Origin: Amphritea atlantica
GTDB taxonomy: Bacteria > Pseudomonadota > Gammaproteobacteria > Pseudomonadales > Balneatricaceae
Assembly: GCA_024397875.1 (NCBI GenBank)
Contig: CP073344.1
Coordinates: forward strand, 3,959,001 to 4,023,000
Direction of reading: 5' to 3'
DNA: 64,000 bases
Made by a program: the position numbers and the translations under genes. Position 1 is the stretch's first letter, and each line of letters starts with the position of its first letter. This document shows, piece by piece, positions 18,703 to 28,167 of the stretch. The notes beneath the pieces were generated by a model. That model was not told where the DNA came from, did no database searches, and saw nothing but the letters and a program-made list of their open reading frames with translations.

Positions 18703-19967
18703 GACGCAACCCTCACCACGTCTGCCGAGGACGCAATCAGCTGTACAGTTGCATCACTATGAGTCAGTGTCCGGTTTCCGCTATTCCGCTCATACTGTTC
18801 AATAACACCATACAGCGTGTTGCGACGCACAGGATCACGTCCTGCAGCACTGATCATCCGAATCATATCTTCAGGCACAATTTCCTGTTCGTTCTTTCCA
18901 CCTGCGGCCCGGGAGATACTTTCATTCATCAGCGTACCGCCCAGATCATTAGCGCCTGCCCGCAGCATCTGTTGGGCATACTCAGGCCCAAGCTTGACCC
19001 AGGACGCCTGAATATTATCAATCCAGCCATTCAGCATCAGACGGGCTACCGCATGCATGCGGATATTTTCTTCCGGCGTGGGGCCTGGCCGGACATTGGG
19101 AATATTCATATAGAGCGGCGATTCGTAATGCACGAAGCCCAGAGGCACAAACTCGGTAAAGCCACCGGTCTGTTTCTGAATCGCCCTGATTTTACCGATA
19201 TGAGATGCCCAGTGTTCCGGCCCATCGATATGGCCATACATGATGGTGGCGGTGGTGGGTAAACCCAGTTGATGAGCGGTGGTGATAATGTCTATCCATT
19301 GCTCGGTGGTCAGCTTATCCCGGGTTAACTGCTGACGAATCTCAACATCCAGAATCTCAGCGGCAGTTCCCGGCATTGACCCCAAACCATGATCCATAAG
19401 ATCCTGGATAAATTCAGCCACTGAAACCTTGCTTTTCAATGCGCCAAACCAGATTTCAAAGGGCGAAAAGGCGTGGATATGCATACCCGGAATACGTTTT
19501 TTGATCGCTTTCAGAATTTCACGGTAATGGCTGCCATCAATATCCGGATGCAAGCCCCCCTGAATGCAGACTTCGGTAGCGCCCCGGTTCCAGGCCTCTT
19601 CCGCCCGGTCGGCAACCTGCTCAAAACTAAGCAACTCGGCAGTCGACTCTTCCTTACGTTTTGCAAAACCGCAAAATTTGCAGCCCATATAGCAAACATT
19701 AGTAAAGTTAATATTCCGGGTAATGACAAAGCTGGCCTGGTTTCCGACGGCCTTATTGCGGATGAAGTCGGCTGTTGAAATAAGCGCGTCGAGTTCTGCA
19801 CCGGTCACACCGAACAGGGTCACTGCATCAGGCTCAGATAACTCAGCCCCCGCTATAACAGAGGTCAAGATGTTGCGGATGCTCATGTCAATATCATCCA
19901 ACTGAGCTGTCAGCTTATGCTGATCAGAGACGCTGTGATTCAAACTTAAAATACTTGGAGCGTTCAT
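18699..19967 (-). CDS. cofH: FO synthase subunit 2, radical SAM
   Basis: 422 residues. The radical SAM cluster is CYMGCKFC (C92, C96, C99), followed by EVCIQGGLHPDI, HAFSPFEIWFGA, IPGTAAEILD-like GSMPGTAAEILD, MYGHIDGPEHW, PLGFVHYESPLY and GANDLGGTLM. These are characteristic of CofH and of the C-terminal half of FbiC. With CofG it joins tyrosine to ribitylaminouracil to make FO. No cofG or FbiC N-terminal half is seen in the window. First gene of the F420 operon, 290 nt after two RutR-like boxes. Confidence 0.93.
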   Translation of the reverse strand: MNAPSILSLNHSVSDQHKLTAQLDDIDMSIRNILTSVIAGAELSEPDAVTLFGVTGAELDALISTADFIRNKAVGNQASFVITRNINFTNVCYMGCKFCGFAKRKEESTAELLSFEQVADRAEEAWNRGATEVCIQGGLHPDIDGSHYREILKAIKKRIPGMHIHAFSPFEIWFGALKSKVSVAEFIQDLMDHGLGSMPGTAAEILDVEIRQQLTRDKLTTEQWIDIITTAHQLGLPTTATIMYGHIDGPEHWASHIGKIRAIQKQTGGFTEFVPLGFVHYESPLYMNIPNVRPGPTPEENIRMHAVARLMLNGWIDNIQASWVKLGPEYAQQMLRAGANDLGGTLMNESISRAAGGKNEQEIVPEDMIRMISAAGRDPVRRNTLYGVIEQYERNSGNRTLTHSDATVQLIASSADVVRVAS

Positions 19968-20258
19968 ATTTCTGTCCTTAACTTAAATTCAATGGCACCT
20001 AAGAAAAGACGTGGTGTTCATATTCTGCGGGCAATGCTGGACTGCCACGACGCTGAACCAACCGTCCGGGAATAAGACTTCACAATGAACGAAACAGAGA
20101 GAACAGTTCCACGTTTTACTACGTGCTTAAACGCGCGGACTGAATAGAAAGCGGTGTTACATACCAACTGCTGATGACGCGGGAATACTTCAATATTCAT
20201 CAGTCTCATGACTCCGTGCTTATTCTTATTCTCGGTATAGGTCTGCATCCACAAACTT
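19968..20258 (-). promoter_or_regulatory. long leader of the F420 operon
   Basis: About 290 nt between the tandem RutR-like boxes and the cofH start. AAGGACAG precedes the cofH ATG. The minus strand could encode a 62-63-residue peptide (ATG at 20210, stop at about 20022), but its GGAG is only 2 nt from that ATG and its sequence resembles nothing I know. I did not recognise a riboswitch, including the FMN type. Confidence 0.4.
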
Positions 20259-20274
20259 TTTACCAAACGGTAAA
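20259..20274. promoter_or_regulatory. RutR-like operator 1 before the F420 operon
   Basis: Perfect palindrome TTTACC-AAAC-GGTAAA, the same 16-mer as the box in front of permease copy 1 (2660-2675). Confidence 0.75.
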
Positions 20275-20291
20275 ATAATACTAGACCAATA

Positions 20292-20307
20292 TTTACCGCT
20301 TGGTCAA
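20292..20307. promoter_or_regulatory. RutR-like operator 2 before the F420 operon
   Basis: TTTACC-GCTT-GGTCAA. Its start is 33 nt from the start of operator 1, about three helical turns, so two dimers could bind on the same face. Confidence 0.7.
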
Positions 20308-20542
20308 GAATTTATTCAGGGATATTTATCTCATACCAGGAATGGACATAAGCCATTGAAATAAAATAAATATATTCTAAGAATACTGAACCTGGTGAGA
20401 TTTCACCGGACATGAAAGACAAAAAACATCAGCTCCCGAGCTCAGTTTTCAGACAGATACCTGACTGAAAAAGTTGTTTGACTGCTGTCATAATCGGAGA
20501 TTTAGAAACGAAGAGTAAAACGAAGAGGGATGTCTGTCAGAT
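20308..20542. other. non-coding gap between F420 operators and RutR terminator
   Basis: About 235 bases, AT-rich, with no ORF, tRNA or repeat that I can support. It probably contains the minus-strand promoter of the F420 operon. Confidence 0.5.
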
Positions 20543-20590
20543 ATAAAAAAACCAGATAATGCCAGGTTATGAGCATTATCTGGTTCCTGT
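20543..20590 (-). terminator. terminator of the RutR-like gene
   Basis: AACCAGATAATGC (20550-20562), a 10-nt loop, GCATTATCTGGTT (20573-20585): 13 perfect pairs with seven T on the minus strand. The T-rich tract on the plus side could make it work in both directions. Confidence 0.9.
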
Positions 20591-20654
20591 TTTTCTTTGA
20601 TACTAATTCAAGAACTTAGCGCAAGAATTTAGCGCATGAAATTGCCGTCAGAAT

Positions 20655-21308
20655 TTACTTCATGCCGAGCCCTTTAATGACCAGATGTGTCAAAAACTCA
20701 GTGGCATTATCAAAATCCTGATTCTGAAGTTTTTCTTTCCCCAGAGAGATGCTTATCTGAGATGAGAAGTCAGCATAGGTTTGCGTCGACGACCAGATCA
20801 TAAAAAACAGATGATAGGGGTCGACATCATCCATCACCCCTTCGGCAATCCATTTTCTCACCAGTTTAACGTCAGCATCCAGTGCCGGGGTCAGATGCGA
20901 TTTAAGATACTCCTTCAGATAAGGCGCGCCATTGATTATCTCTATCGCAAACACTTTAGAAGCGTCTGGGTTACTGCGGGATAACTCAACCTTGCCGCGT
21001 ATATAGTTACGCAACATCTCCTTCGGGTTCTCTCCGAGCTGATCAAGCAGAGCCATTTTCTCAACCCACATATCGAGGATGTTTTTCAGAACCTGTTGAT
21101 AGAGAACCTCTTTGGAAGAAAAATAATAGATCAGGTTCTGCTTAGACATACCCGCTTTTTCGGCAATCGTTTCCAGCGCAGTCCCGTTATACCCATTAAG
21201 GGAAAAGAGATGCTCTGCGGCCCTGAGAATCGTATTCTCATGCCCCTCCCGAATACGGGAGCGACGACGAGGTTTGTTAATAACGACTTCTTCCGATGAA
21301 TTCGGCAT
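20655..21308 (-). CDS. RutR-like TetR-family regulator
   Basis: 217 residues. TetR HTH at about 22-70 (ILRAAEHLFSLNGYNGTALE, then AGMSKQNLIYYFSSKEVLYQ). The C-terminal half keeps the RutR pattern seen in E. coli: YIRGKVELSRSNPDASKVFA, EIINGAP, DPYHLFFMIWSSTQTYADF. RutR represses pyrimidine use and is released by uracil or thymine. A fitting operator lies 45 nt before its own start (autoregulation) and more lie before pyrimidine and F420 genes. Orthology to RutR is inferred from sequence; the rut genes themselves are absent here. Confidence 0.85.
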   Translation of the reverse strand: MPNSSEEVVINKPRRRSRIREGHENTILRAAEHLFSLNGYNGTALETIAEKAGMSKQNLIYYFSSKEVLYQQVLKNILDMWVEKMALLDQLGENPKEMLRNYIRGKVELSRSNPDASKVFAIEIINGAPYLKEYLKSHLTPALDADVKLVRKWIAEGVMDDVDPYHLFFMIWSSTQTYADFSSQISISLGKEKLQNQDFDNATEFLTHLVIKGLGMK

Positions 21309-21352
21309 GATGAATTAATACCCGGTATAAGAATTAAGTACTTAGAATACAT

Positions 21353-21368
21353 TTTACCATGTGGTAAT
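21353..21368. promoter_or_regulatory. RutR-like operator before its own gene
   Basis: TTTACC-ATGT-GGTAAT, 45 nt before the regulator start. A typical autoregulatory position. Confidence 0.7.
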
Positions 21369-21405
21369 TAACGAATCGACCAGCGAATCATATCCCTGTT
21401 TAGTA

Positions 21406-22140
21406 TCAGTCTGCCGTTCTCTCAAACATCAGATCCCAGACCCCGTGCCCGAGACGTTCGCCGCGCTTCTGGAATTTGGTCACCGGACGCCATTCAGGCT
21501 GAGGTGAATACTGGTCTTCTCCTGCCACGTTGCGATAGCCCGGGGCCGCGCTCATCACCTCCATCATATGCTCGGCGTAGTTTTCCCAGTCGGTGGCCAT
21601 ATGAAATACGCCGCCGACTTTGAGTTTCTTGCGGATCGTTTCAGCAAACTCAGGCTGTACAATGCGGCGCTTGTGGTGCTTTTTCTTATGCCATGGGTCC
21701 GGGAAGAACAGCTGCAGGGTGCTCAGACTACCATCGGGGATACAGTTGGCCAGCACTTCGATTGCGTCGTGGCAGAACACCCGGATATTTGTCAGGCCCT
21801 CTTTTTCAGCGTTACTCAGCAGACGGCCGACACCCGGACGGTGTACCTCGATACCGATATAGTTGTTCTCCGGCTGGGCCTTGGCCATCTGGATCAGGGA
21901 GTCGCCCATACCAAAACCGATCTCCAGCACGACCGGTGCTTCCCGGCCGAACACCTCCGCCAGATCCAGCATACCGCCATCCGGCTCCAGTCCCATCAGT
22001 GGCCACTGCGTCTCCATCGCTTTCTGCTGACCTTCGGTCATCCGTCCGGCACGCAGCACAAAGCTTCTGACGGTACGCATATACTTTTCACCAACTGACT
22101 GATCCGGATTCGGCTGTTCAGTTTTGTTTTCTTCTGACAT
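21406..22140 (-). CDS. trmB: tRNA (guanine-N7)-methyltransferase
   Basis: 244 residues. SAM motif [16 protein letters not shown] (about 72-87) and the TrmB-specific [19 protein letters not shown]. It makes m7G46 in tRNA variable loops. Housekeeping; it marks the border of the pyrimidine/F420 region. Confidence 0.96.
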   Translation of the reverse strand: MSEENKTEQPNPDQSVGEKYMRTVRSFVLRAGRMTEGQQKAMETQWPLMGLEPDGGMLDLAEVFGREAPVVLEIGFGMGDSLIQMAKAQPENNYIGIEVHRPGVGRLLSNAEKEGLTNIRVFCHDAIEVLANCIPDGSLSTLQLFFPDPWHKKKHHKRRIVQPEFAETIRKKLKVGGVFHMATDWENYAEHMMEVMSAAPGYRNVAGEDQYSPQPEWRPVTKFQKRGERLGHGVWDLMFERTAD

Positions 22141-22162
22141 CTGTCTGAGTTCTCACTTAAAA

Positions 22163-22200
22163 CAAAGCAGCCTGATCAACGGATCAGGCTGCTGTCATCT
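22163..22200 (-). terminator. terminator of thiS-thiG
   Basis: AGCAGCCTGATC (22166-22177), loop AACG, GATCAGGCTGCT: 12 perfect pairs followed on the minus strand by TTGTTTT. It lies between thiG and trmB. Confidence 0.85.
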
Positions 22201-22282
22201 ATCATTAAATCCAACTACCTAAAGGCAGCCTTTATTTGTAAATCAATTAGTTATCAACAACCAATCACTTACCTACAGCTAA

Positions 22283-23080
22283 TCATTTACCAACAATAGT
22301 GCCTTCCATTGGTGAAGAGGCGCTGGCATATTTCTTCCGCGGCATCCGCCCGGCCAGAAACGCTTCACGACCCGCCTCAACCGCTTTACGCATCGCGGAG
22401 GCCATCAGAATCGGGTTACGGGCACCGGCAATCGCTGAATTCATCAGCACTGCCTCACAGCCCATCTCCATCGCTACCGCGGCTTCGGAAGCCGTACCGA
22501 CACCGGCATCCACCAGCACCGGTACCTTGCAGTCTTCCATAATCACATTGATATTATGCGGATTGAGGATGCCCAGACCGGAACCGATCATCGATCCCAG
22601 CGGCATAATGGAGACACAACCCAGTGACTCCAGCTCTTTGGCAACAATCGGGTCATCACTGGTATACACCATCACTTTGAAGCCATCACGTACCAGAATA
22701 TCGGCGGCTTTTATGGTTTGTACCACGTTAGGATAGAGGGTTTTCTGGTCACCCAGTACTTCCAGTTTCACCAGGTCGTGGCCATCCATCAGTTCGCGGG
22801 CCAGCATACAGGTACGTACCGCGTCGTCAGCATTAAAACAGCCGGCGGTATTCGGCAGTATGGTGTACTTATCCGGGGAGATAACATCCAGCAGATTGGG
22901 CTCATCAGGGTTCTGTCCGATGTTGGTGCGACGTACCGCGACGGTAACAATCTCAGCGCCACTGGCTTCAATGGCCAGACGGGTCTCTTCCAGATCGCGA
23001 TATTTACCGGTACCAATCAACAGCCGCGACTGAAAGCTGCGGCCTGCAATAATCAAAGGATCGTTAAGTTGTTCAGACAT
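22283..23080 (-). CDS. thiG: thiazole synthase
   Basis: 265-residue TIM barrel that forms thiazole phosphate from deoxyxylulose phosphate, dehydroglycine and ThiS thiocarboxylate. [18 protein letters not shown] at the N-terminus, the Schiff-base lysine in [16 protein letters not shown], and [15 protein letters not shown] and AVLMNSAIA for phosphate binding are all visible. It follows thiS by 58 nt. Confidence 0.97.
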   Translation of the reverse strand: MSEQLNDPLIIAGRSFQSRLLIGTGKYRDLEETRLAIEASGAEIVTVAVRRTNIGQNPDEPNLLDVISPDKYTILPNTAGCFNADDAVRTCMLARELMDGHDLVKLEVLGDQKTLYPNVVQTIKAADILVRDGFKVMVYTSDDPIVAKELESLGCVSIMPLGSMIGSGLGILNPHNINVIMEDCKVPVLVDAGVGTASEAAVAMEMGCEAVLMNSAIAGARNPILMASAMRKAVEAGREAFLAGRMPRKKYASASSPMEGTIVGK

Positions 23081-23138
23081 TATTCTCTACCCAGTTAAAT
23101 TCTGTAATATTCTCAGACACACATCAGGGCCGGGCTGA

Positions 23139-23339
23139 TCAGCCACCACCAATCGCATGAACCACTTCCACCCGATCACCGTCCTGCAGCACTGTTTCAG
23201 CATGTCTGCTGCGGGGAACGATCTCCAGATTCAGCTCCACCGCAACACGACGCTCACCCAGCTGCATCGTTTCGATCAGACCCGCCACAGAGGTGTTTTC
23301 CTGAACCTCAAGAGTGTCACCATTTACCTGTATCAACAT
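23139..23339 (-). CDS. thiS: sulfur carrier protein ThiS
   Basis: 66-residue ubiquitin-like protein ending in the required Gly-Gly (HAIGGG). The C-terminal glycine is thiocarboxylated and gives sulfur to ThiG. Operon with thiG; thiO, thiF and thiE are not here. Confidence 0.95.
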   Translation of the reverse strand: MLIQVNGDTLEVQENTSVAGLIETMQLGERRVAVELNLEIVPRSRHAETVLQDGDRVEVVHAIGGG

Positions 23340-23358
23340 TGAGATTGATCCATTTTTA

Positions 23359-23736
23359 TTAACTTAATTGCCGGAAAGCTGCCCGGCCAAGATTTAACCA
23401 GCCCGCCAGAAACAAGACGCCACCCACCGGAGTGACTGCGCCCAGCCAGTGCTGACCACTGAGCGCCAGCGCATAGAGGCTGCCGCTGAAAAAAACCATG
23501 CCCGCCATAAACAGCACAGCTGTATGACGCAGGCCGCTGTCGGACTGGCGCAGCATAAGCAAGCCAACGCCGAACAGTGCCAGGGTATGAAACATCTGGT
23601 ACTGAATGCCGGTCTGCAGCACTTCATATAACCGGACACTCAGCTGTGCTCTGAGTATATGTGACGCAAAGGCGCCCAGTGCGACGGTGATAAAGCCGCT
23701 CAGTGCGGTACATAGAATGACAAAACGGGCAGACAT
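23359..23736 (-). CDS. DUF423 membrane protein
   Basis: 125 residues with four hydrophobic helices, the YgdD/DUF423 pattern ([15 protein letters not shown] near the N-terminus, [16 protein letters not shown] near the end). Inner membrane; function unknown. Lies 19 nt before thiS in the same direction. Confidence 0.88.
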   Translation of the reverse strand: MSARFVILCTALSGFITVALGAFASHILRAQLSVRLYEVLQTGIQYQMFHTLALFGVGLLMLRQSDSGLRHTAVLFMAGMVFFSGSLYALALSGQHWLGAVTPVGGVLFLAGWLNLGRAAFRQLS

Positions 23737-23796
23737 AACAGTTCCGGAACATTAAGGTGGCTATTCTAACAAAGCTTATCGGTTGCGATAAGCAAT

Positions 23797-23826
23797 AAAA
23801 AAGCCGCGCTCAGCAGAGGGCGGCTT
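23797..23826 (-). terminator. terminator of rpoH
   Basis: On the minus strand GCCGC, a 12-nt loop, GCGGC, then TTTTTT. Located 33-54 nt after the rpoH stop. Confidence 0.75.
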
Positions 23827-23856
23827 GATAACCGACGAAGCCGGAAACCTGAGCGA

Positions 23857-24714
23857 TCAGGCTTCCAGCATCGCTGTTTTAATCTTCTTCATGGCGTTCT
23901 TTTCCAGCTGACGAATCCGCTCTGCGGAGATTTCATAGCGGGCAGCCAGCTCATGCAGGGTGGCTTTCTCTTCACCCAGCCAGCGCTGTACCAGAATATC
24001 CCGACTACGCTCATCCAGCTGATCCATCGCTTTGCTCAGACGCTGATTGGAATCCGCCTCCCAGTTAGAGTCTTCCAACTGACTCGCCGGATCCTGGCTG
24101 TGATCCTCGAGGAAGTAGGCGGGAGACTGATAAGCCCGCTCATCATCGTCACCCACGGGTGCATCAAAAGCCATATCGGTGCTGCTCATCCGGCCTTCCA
24201 TCTCCCGGACAACATGCTCATCCACGCCCAGATCACCGGCCATCGCGGTCACTTCATCGTTGGTCAGCCAACCCAGGTTTTTCTTCTTGCTGCGCAGGTT
24301 AAAGAACAACTTACGCTGAGCTTTAGTGGTCGCCACCTTCACAATGCGCCAGTTACGCAGAATGAATTCATGCATCTCCGCCTTGATCCAGTGCACAGCA
24401 AAGGAAACCAGACGAACCCCCATGGTAGGGTCAAACCGTTTAACCGCTTTCATCAGTCCAACATTGCCCTCCTGAATCAGGTCAGCCTGTGACAGGCCAT
24501 AACCGGAGTAGGATTTAGCAACATGGACCACGAAGCGCATATGAGAGAGTACCAACTGACGCGCTGCTTCAAGATCGTTCTCGAAATACAGCCGCTCTGC
24601 CAGTCCGCGCTCCTCTTCTACCGTGAGAACAGGAATCGCAGTCACCTGACGTATATACGCCTCCAGATTCTGACCCGGAGATAATACTTCAATGGCTCGA
24701 AGGCTTTTGCCCAT
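23857..24714 (-). CDS. rpoH: RNA polymerase heat-shock sigma factor sigma-32
   Basis: 285 residues. Region 2 ([39 protein letters not shown]), the RpoH box region ([17 protein letters not shown]) and the C-terminal HTH ([20 protein letters not shown]) are present. It directs transcription of heat-shock genes. Its place next to ftsX-ftsE-ftsY is conserved in gammaproteobacteria. The 270-bp upstream gap holds its promoters, but I could not assign one with confidence. Confidence 0.97.
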   Translation of the reverse strand: MGKSLRAIEVLSPGQNLEAYIRQVTAIPVLTVEEERGLAERLYFENDLEAARQLVLSHMRFVVHVAKSYSGYGLSQADLIQEGNVGLMKAVKRFDPTMGVRLVSFAVHWIKAEMHEFILRNWRIVKVATTKAQRKLFFNLRSKKKNLGWLTNDEVTAMAGDLGVDEHVVREMEGRMSSTDMAFDAPVGDDDERAYQSPAYFLEDHSQDPASQLEDSNWEADSNQRLSKAMDQLDERSRDILVQRWLGEEKATLHELAARYEISAERIRQLEKNAMKKIKTAMLEA

Positions 24715-24985
24715 TTCTCAACCTCATTACTTATTCATTTCAAGAGTATCAATATAAGTTACAGCTATGACACACTTCTGCCAGACTAGTTCCGACGATA
24801 TACAGCCCGCTTTAGGTAACAATGATCTAAGTTACCTTACCGATACAAGTTTAGCGGACCGACTAAGATAACGGCAACATTAACAGATGGCAAGCCTGAC
24901 TGTTTAGCCTCTTTACCTATATTTACACTCAACGGTCCGATTATGTCGTTACCGGTTGTGTCTCTGCTGTAGCGTATACGCTTAA

Positions 24986-26008
24986 CTATTGTGGCTGGAT
25001 CTGTCGCAAATGCCGCCCCACCGCAAGCCATGCGCCGCACAGCCCCAGCAGTATACTGATCATGAGTAACAGTATTGTTTCAACAAAGCCCAGCCCTGCC
25101 AGTTCAAACTGACTATCGTAAAGCGCCACAACCTGACCGACAGGACCATCCAGAAGCAGCAAACTGAACTGAATCAGAAACCAGGCACATACACCACCGG
25201 CTACCCCAAACCAGACACCGTCATAGAGGAAAGGCCGACGGACATAAGCATCGGTAGCCCCCACCAGCTTGGCAATCACAATCTCTTCACGCCGACTCTC
25301 TATCGAAAGCCGGATGGTATTACCCACCACCAGCAATACCGCCATCACAAACAGCGCCGCTAGCACCCAGACCGCCCGCTCTGCCAGCACCACAAAGGCG
25401 GCCAGCCGCTGCACCCACGCCATATCAACCACCGCGTCATCAACCTGCGGCAGAGCCTGTAGTTTCGCCTGCAGCAGCGGCACCGAAGCCACTGACAGAT
25501 CCCGGGGAATCACCATCACGACCGCCGGCAGCGGATTATTATCCAGAAAGCTGAACACATCACCAAAGCCGGACATCGCCTGAAACTCCAGCATCCCCTG
25601 CTTGGCGGTGATCAGTTCCGTTGCGGCAACATCATCACGCAACAGCAATTCGCGGCTGAGTGTTTCCGCCTCAGCCTCGGTTACACTCTGCTGCAGATAC
25701 AGAGCAACCCGGGGATCGCCATCCCAGCCACTCCCCAGCTGCTGGATATTTTTCAGCCCGGCATACAGCGCTCCGGGCAACGCCAGAGCGATCGCCAGTA
25801 CCGCCAGGGTCATAAAGGTTGTCAGCGGCTGTGCCAACAGGGAGAAATAGGATTGCCGGGCCACCTCAACATGGTGACGCATATAGCTGCGGCCACGATC
25901 GGCAACCTTCAGGTGGTGATGTTCGGCACCCCGGTGAACTTTGGCGTCTCTTTTGGTATTCGGCTCAACCCGGACAGCCCCTTTACGGCGCAGATTATTT
26001 TCCATCAC
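24986..26008 (-). CDS. ftsX: cell division protein FtsX
   Basis: 340 residues with a basic N-terminal tail, TM1 near residue 80, a periplasmic loop, then three C-terminal TMs. It partners FtsE to activate septal amidases through EnvC. It overlaps the ftsE stop by 14 nt. A second ATG 3 nt inside is equally possible. Confidence 0.95.
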   Translation of the reverse strand: MMENNLRRKGAVRVEPNTKRDAKVHRGAEHHHLKVADRGRSYMRHHVEVARQSYFSLLAQPLTTFMTLAVLAIALALPGALYAGLKNIQQLGSGWDGDPRVALYLQQSVTEAEAETLSRELLLRDDVAATELITAKQGMLEFQAMSGFGDVFSFLDNNPLPAVVMVIPRDLSVASVPLLQAKLQALPQVDDAVVDMAWVQRLAAFVVLAERAVWVLAALFVMAVLLVVGNTIRLSIESRREEIVIAKLVGATDAYVRRPFLYDGVWFGVAGGVCAWFLIQFSLLLLDGPVGQVVALYDSQFELAGLGFVETILLLMISILLGLCGAWLAVGRHLRQIQPQ

Positions 26009-26657
26009 TGACCAGCCTGCCCTGATTAAGCGTAATCACCCGATGGGGCATCCGTGCGATCAGTCCCAGATCGTGACTGGCGATCAGCACCGTAGTGCCC
26101 ACCTGATTAAACTGCTGAAACAAGCGCATCACCTCTTCTGAAAGCTTAGGATCCAGGTTTCCGGTGGGCTCATCCGCCAACAGAAACTGCGGTTTATGCA
26201 CAATCGCACGCGCAATGCCGACCCGCTGCTGTTCACCACCGGAAAGCACCACCGGATTGAGTTTCTCTTTACTCAGCAGTCCAACCTTATCCAGAGCTGC
26301 ACGTGCCCGGCGGGCCGCATCTGCAGGATCAAAACCACAGATTCGCAGGGGCAGGGCAATATTTTCAAACACCGAGCGGTCAAACAGCAGCTGGTGATTC
26401 TGAAACACCACGCCGACGCGGCGTCGATGATAGGGTATCTGGCTATTTCCGAGGCTGGCCAGATCCTGATCACCCATCAGCACACGACCATTAGAAGGGC
26501 GCTCCATCAGCATCAGTAACTTAAGTAAGGTACTTTTCCCGGCACCAGAATGGCCGGTAAGAAAGGCCATTTCGCCTTTCTCAAGGCTGAAATTCACCTG
26601 ACTGAGGGCATCATAGCCATTGGGGTAGCGCTTAGTTACATTGTCGAAACTGATCAC
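25995..26657 (-). CDS. ftsE: cell division ATP-binding protein FtsE
   Basis: 220-residue ABC ATPase with Walker A GHSGAGKS, signature [14 protein letters not shown] and Walker [13 protein letters not shown]. Acts with FtsX at the division septum. Confidence 0.97.
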   Translation of the reverse strand: MISFDNVTKRYPNGYDALSQVNFSLEKGEMAFLTGHSGAGKSTLLKLLMLMERPSNGRVLMGDQDLASLGNSQIPYHRRRVGVVFQNHQLLFDRSVFENIALPLRICGFDPADAARRARAALDKVGLLSKEKLNPVVLSGGEQQRVGIARAIVHKPQFLLADEPTGNLDPKLSEEVMRLFQQFNQVGTTVLIASHDLGLIARMPHRVITLNQGRLVSDGK

Positions 26658-26733
26658 AGGCGGGTTACCTTAGAAAGACTTCGAAAAGTGATGCCTGGCG
26701 GCTATCAACCAACCTTTAAAAAAATGTCTGACC

Positions 26734-28002
26734 TCAGTCAAACAGCGCGGTGACAAACTCTTTTGCCTTAAAGGGGCGCAGATCATCAACCGTTTCACCC
26801 ACACCAATATAGCGGATCGGCAGATCCAGCTGCTTGGCGATAGCAAAGATGATACCGCCTTTGGCGGTGCCATCCAGCTTGGTCAGACTAATTCCACTGA
26901 CTCCCACCGCTTCTTTAAACAGTTTTGCCTGACTCATCGCGTTCTGTCCGGTGCCGGCATCCAGCACCAGCATCACCTCATGGGGTGCTTCTGGATCGAG
27001 TTTTTTCATGACCCGAACCACTTTTTCCAGTTCCTGCATCAGGTTGTCTTTATTCTGCAGACGACCGGCAGTATCCGCAATCAGTACATCGATATTCTTG
27101 GCCTGTGCCGATTGCAGCGCATCATAGAGCACCGATGCAGAGTCAGCCCCCGTATGCTGCGCCACCACTGGCACATTGTTGCGATCACCCCACACCTGCA
27201 ACTGTTCAACCGCTGCGGCACGGAACGTGTCACCGGCGGCCAGCATGACAGACTTACCTTCCGCCTGATACTTCTTCGCCAGTTTACCGATGGTGGTGGT
27301 TTTACCCACCCCGTTGACACCGACCATCAGCAACACAAACGGCCCCTTACTCTGGCTGAAATCGATAGGCTGTTCGGCCGCTTCCAGCAACGACGCCAGT
27401 TCATCTTTCAGCGCGGTATACAGTGCATCAGCGTCGGCCAGTTGCTTACGTTTCACCCGTTCGGTGAGTCTGCCGATAATCTCGGTGGTTGCTTCGACGC
27501 CGACATCGGCCAGCAGCAACTGAGTTTCAATCTCTTCCAGCAGCTCATCATCGATCTGCTTGGCCCCCAGAAACAGATCCCCCAGCCCTTCGGTCAGATT
27601 CGCCTTGGTACGGCTAAGCCCCGCCTTGATGCGTCCAAAGAATCCGGCTTTCTGTTCCGGCTCAGGCTTATCCACAGGCTCTGTAGCCACCTCCGCCTCA
27701 ATCTCCGGCGCAGTTTCAGCTTCTGGTTCTGATTCCGGCCCGGCTGCGGGTAGTGATTCAGCGATCCGCGTGTCCGCAGCAGCAACCGTGTCGCTCTGTT
27801 GCAATTCACCTTCCGCTACCGCTTCATCCGCAGGGGTAACTACAGCTGCCGCTTCCTGTTTATCAACAGTCGCTTCAGCGCCCGCAGAGGGCTCAGCAGC
27901 CGACTCTTCAGTTACCTCTGTATGTACGCCATCTTCCTCAGGAAGGGGTTTCTGAGTATCACCTTTCTCAGAATTAAAAATTGATTTAAGCTTCTTAAAC
28001 AT
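26734..28002 (-). CDS. ftsY: signal recognition particle receptor FtsY
   Basis: 422 residues. An acidic, alanine- and glutamate-rich A domain (about 1-115) precedes the NG GTPase: GVNGVGKTTTIGKLA (G1), DTAGRLQNK (G3), TKLDGTAKGG (G4). It targets ribosome-nascent chains to the membrane. First gene of ftsY-ftsE-ftsX. Confidence 0.97.
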   Translation of the reverse strand: MFKKLKSIFNSEKGDTQKPLPEEDGVHTEVTEESAAEPSAGAEATVDKQEAAAVVTPADEAVAEGELQQSDTVAAADTRIAESLPAAGPESEPEAETAPEIEAEVATEPVDKPEPEQKAGFFGRIKAGLSRTKANLTEGLGDLFLGAKQIDDELLEEIETQLLLADVGVEATTEIIGRLTERVKRKQLADADALYTALKDELASLLEAAEQPIDFSQSKGPFVLLMVGVNGVGKTTTIGKLAKKYQAEGKSVMLAAGDTFRAAAVEQLQVWGDRNNVPVVAQHTGADSASVLYDALQSAQAKNIDVLIADTAGRLQNKDNLMQELEKVVRVMKKLDPEAPHEVMLVLDAGTGQNAMSQAKLFKEAVGVSGISLTKLDGTAKGGIIFAIAKQLDLPIRYIGVGETVDDLRPFKAKEFVTALFD

Positions 28003-28167
28003 GCTTGATTACTGTCCGATGTCAGGCGCTGAAGATGCAAAAAAACAGGGTAGTCCCTGTTCCAACTGCGAGTCGTCCTGTATGTTTCATTTAGGCCGCT
28101 TATCTTACCATAGTAAAGTCCGGCTGGGGCACTGAAAACAGTGCCAGAAAATGACCAGGAACAACTG

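Noticed and set aside
19968..20258. FMN or TPP riboswitch before cofH or thiS
   Set aside because: I looked for conserved riboswitch cores in the cof leader and the short thiS leader and recognised none.
20018..20266. 82-codon ORF in the cof leader read from 20266
   Set aside because: Its first codon lies inside the operator, so it is unlikely to be in the transcript. A shorter start at 20210 remains possible and is mentioned as a finding.
26980..27732. 250-codon plus-strand ORF opposite ftsY
   Set aside because: Lies entirely antisense to the conserved NG GTPase gene; no ribosome-binding site and no family features. A codon-bias shadow.
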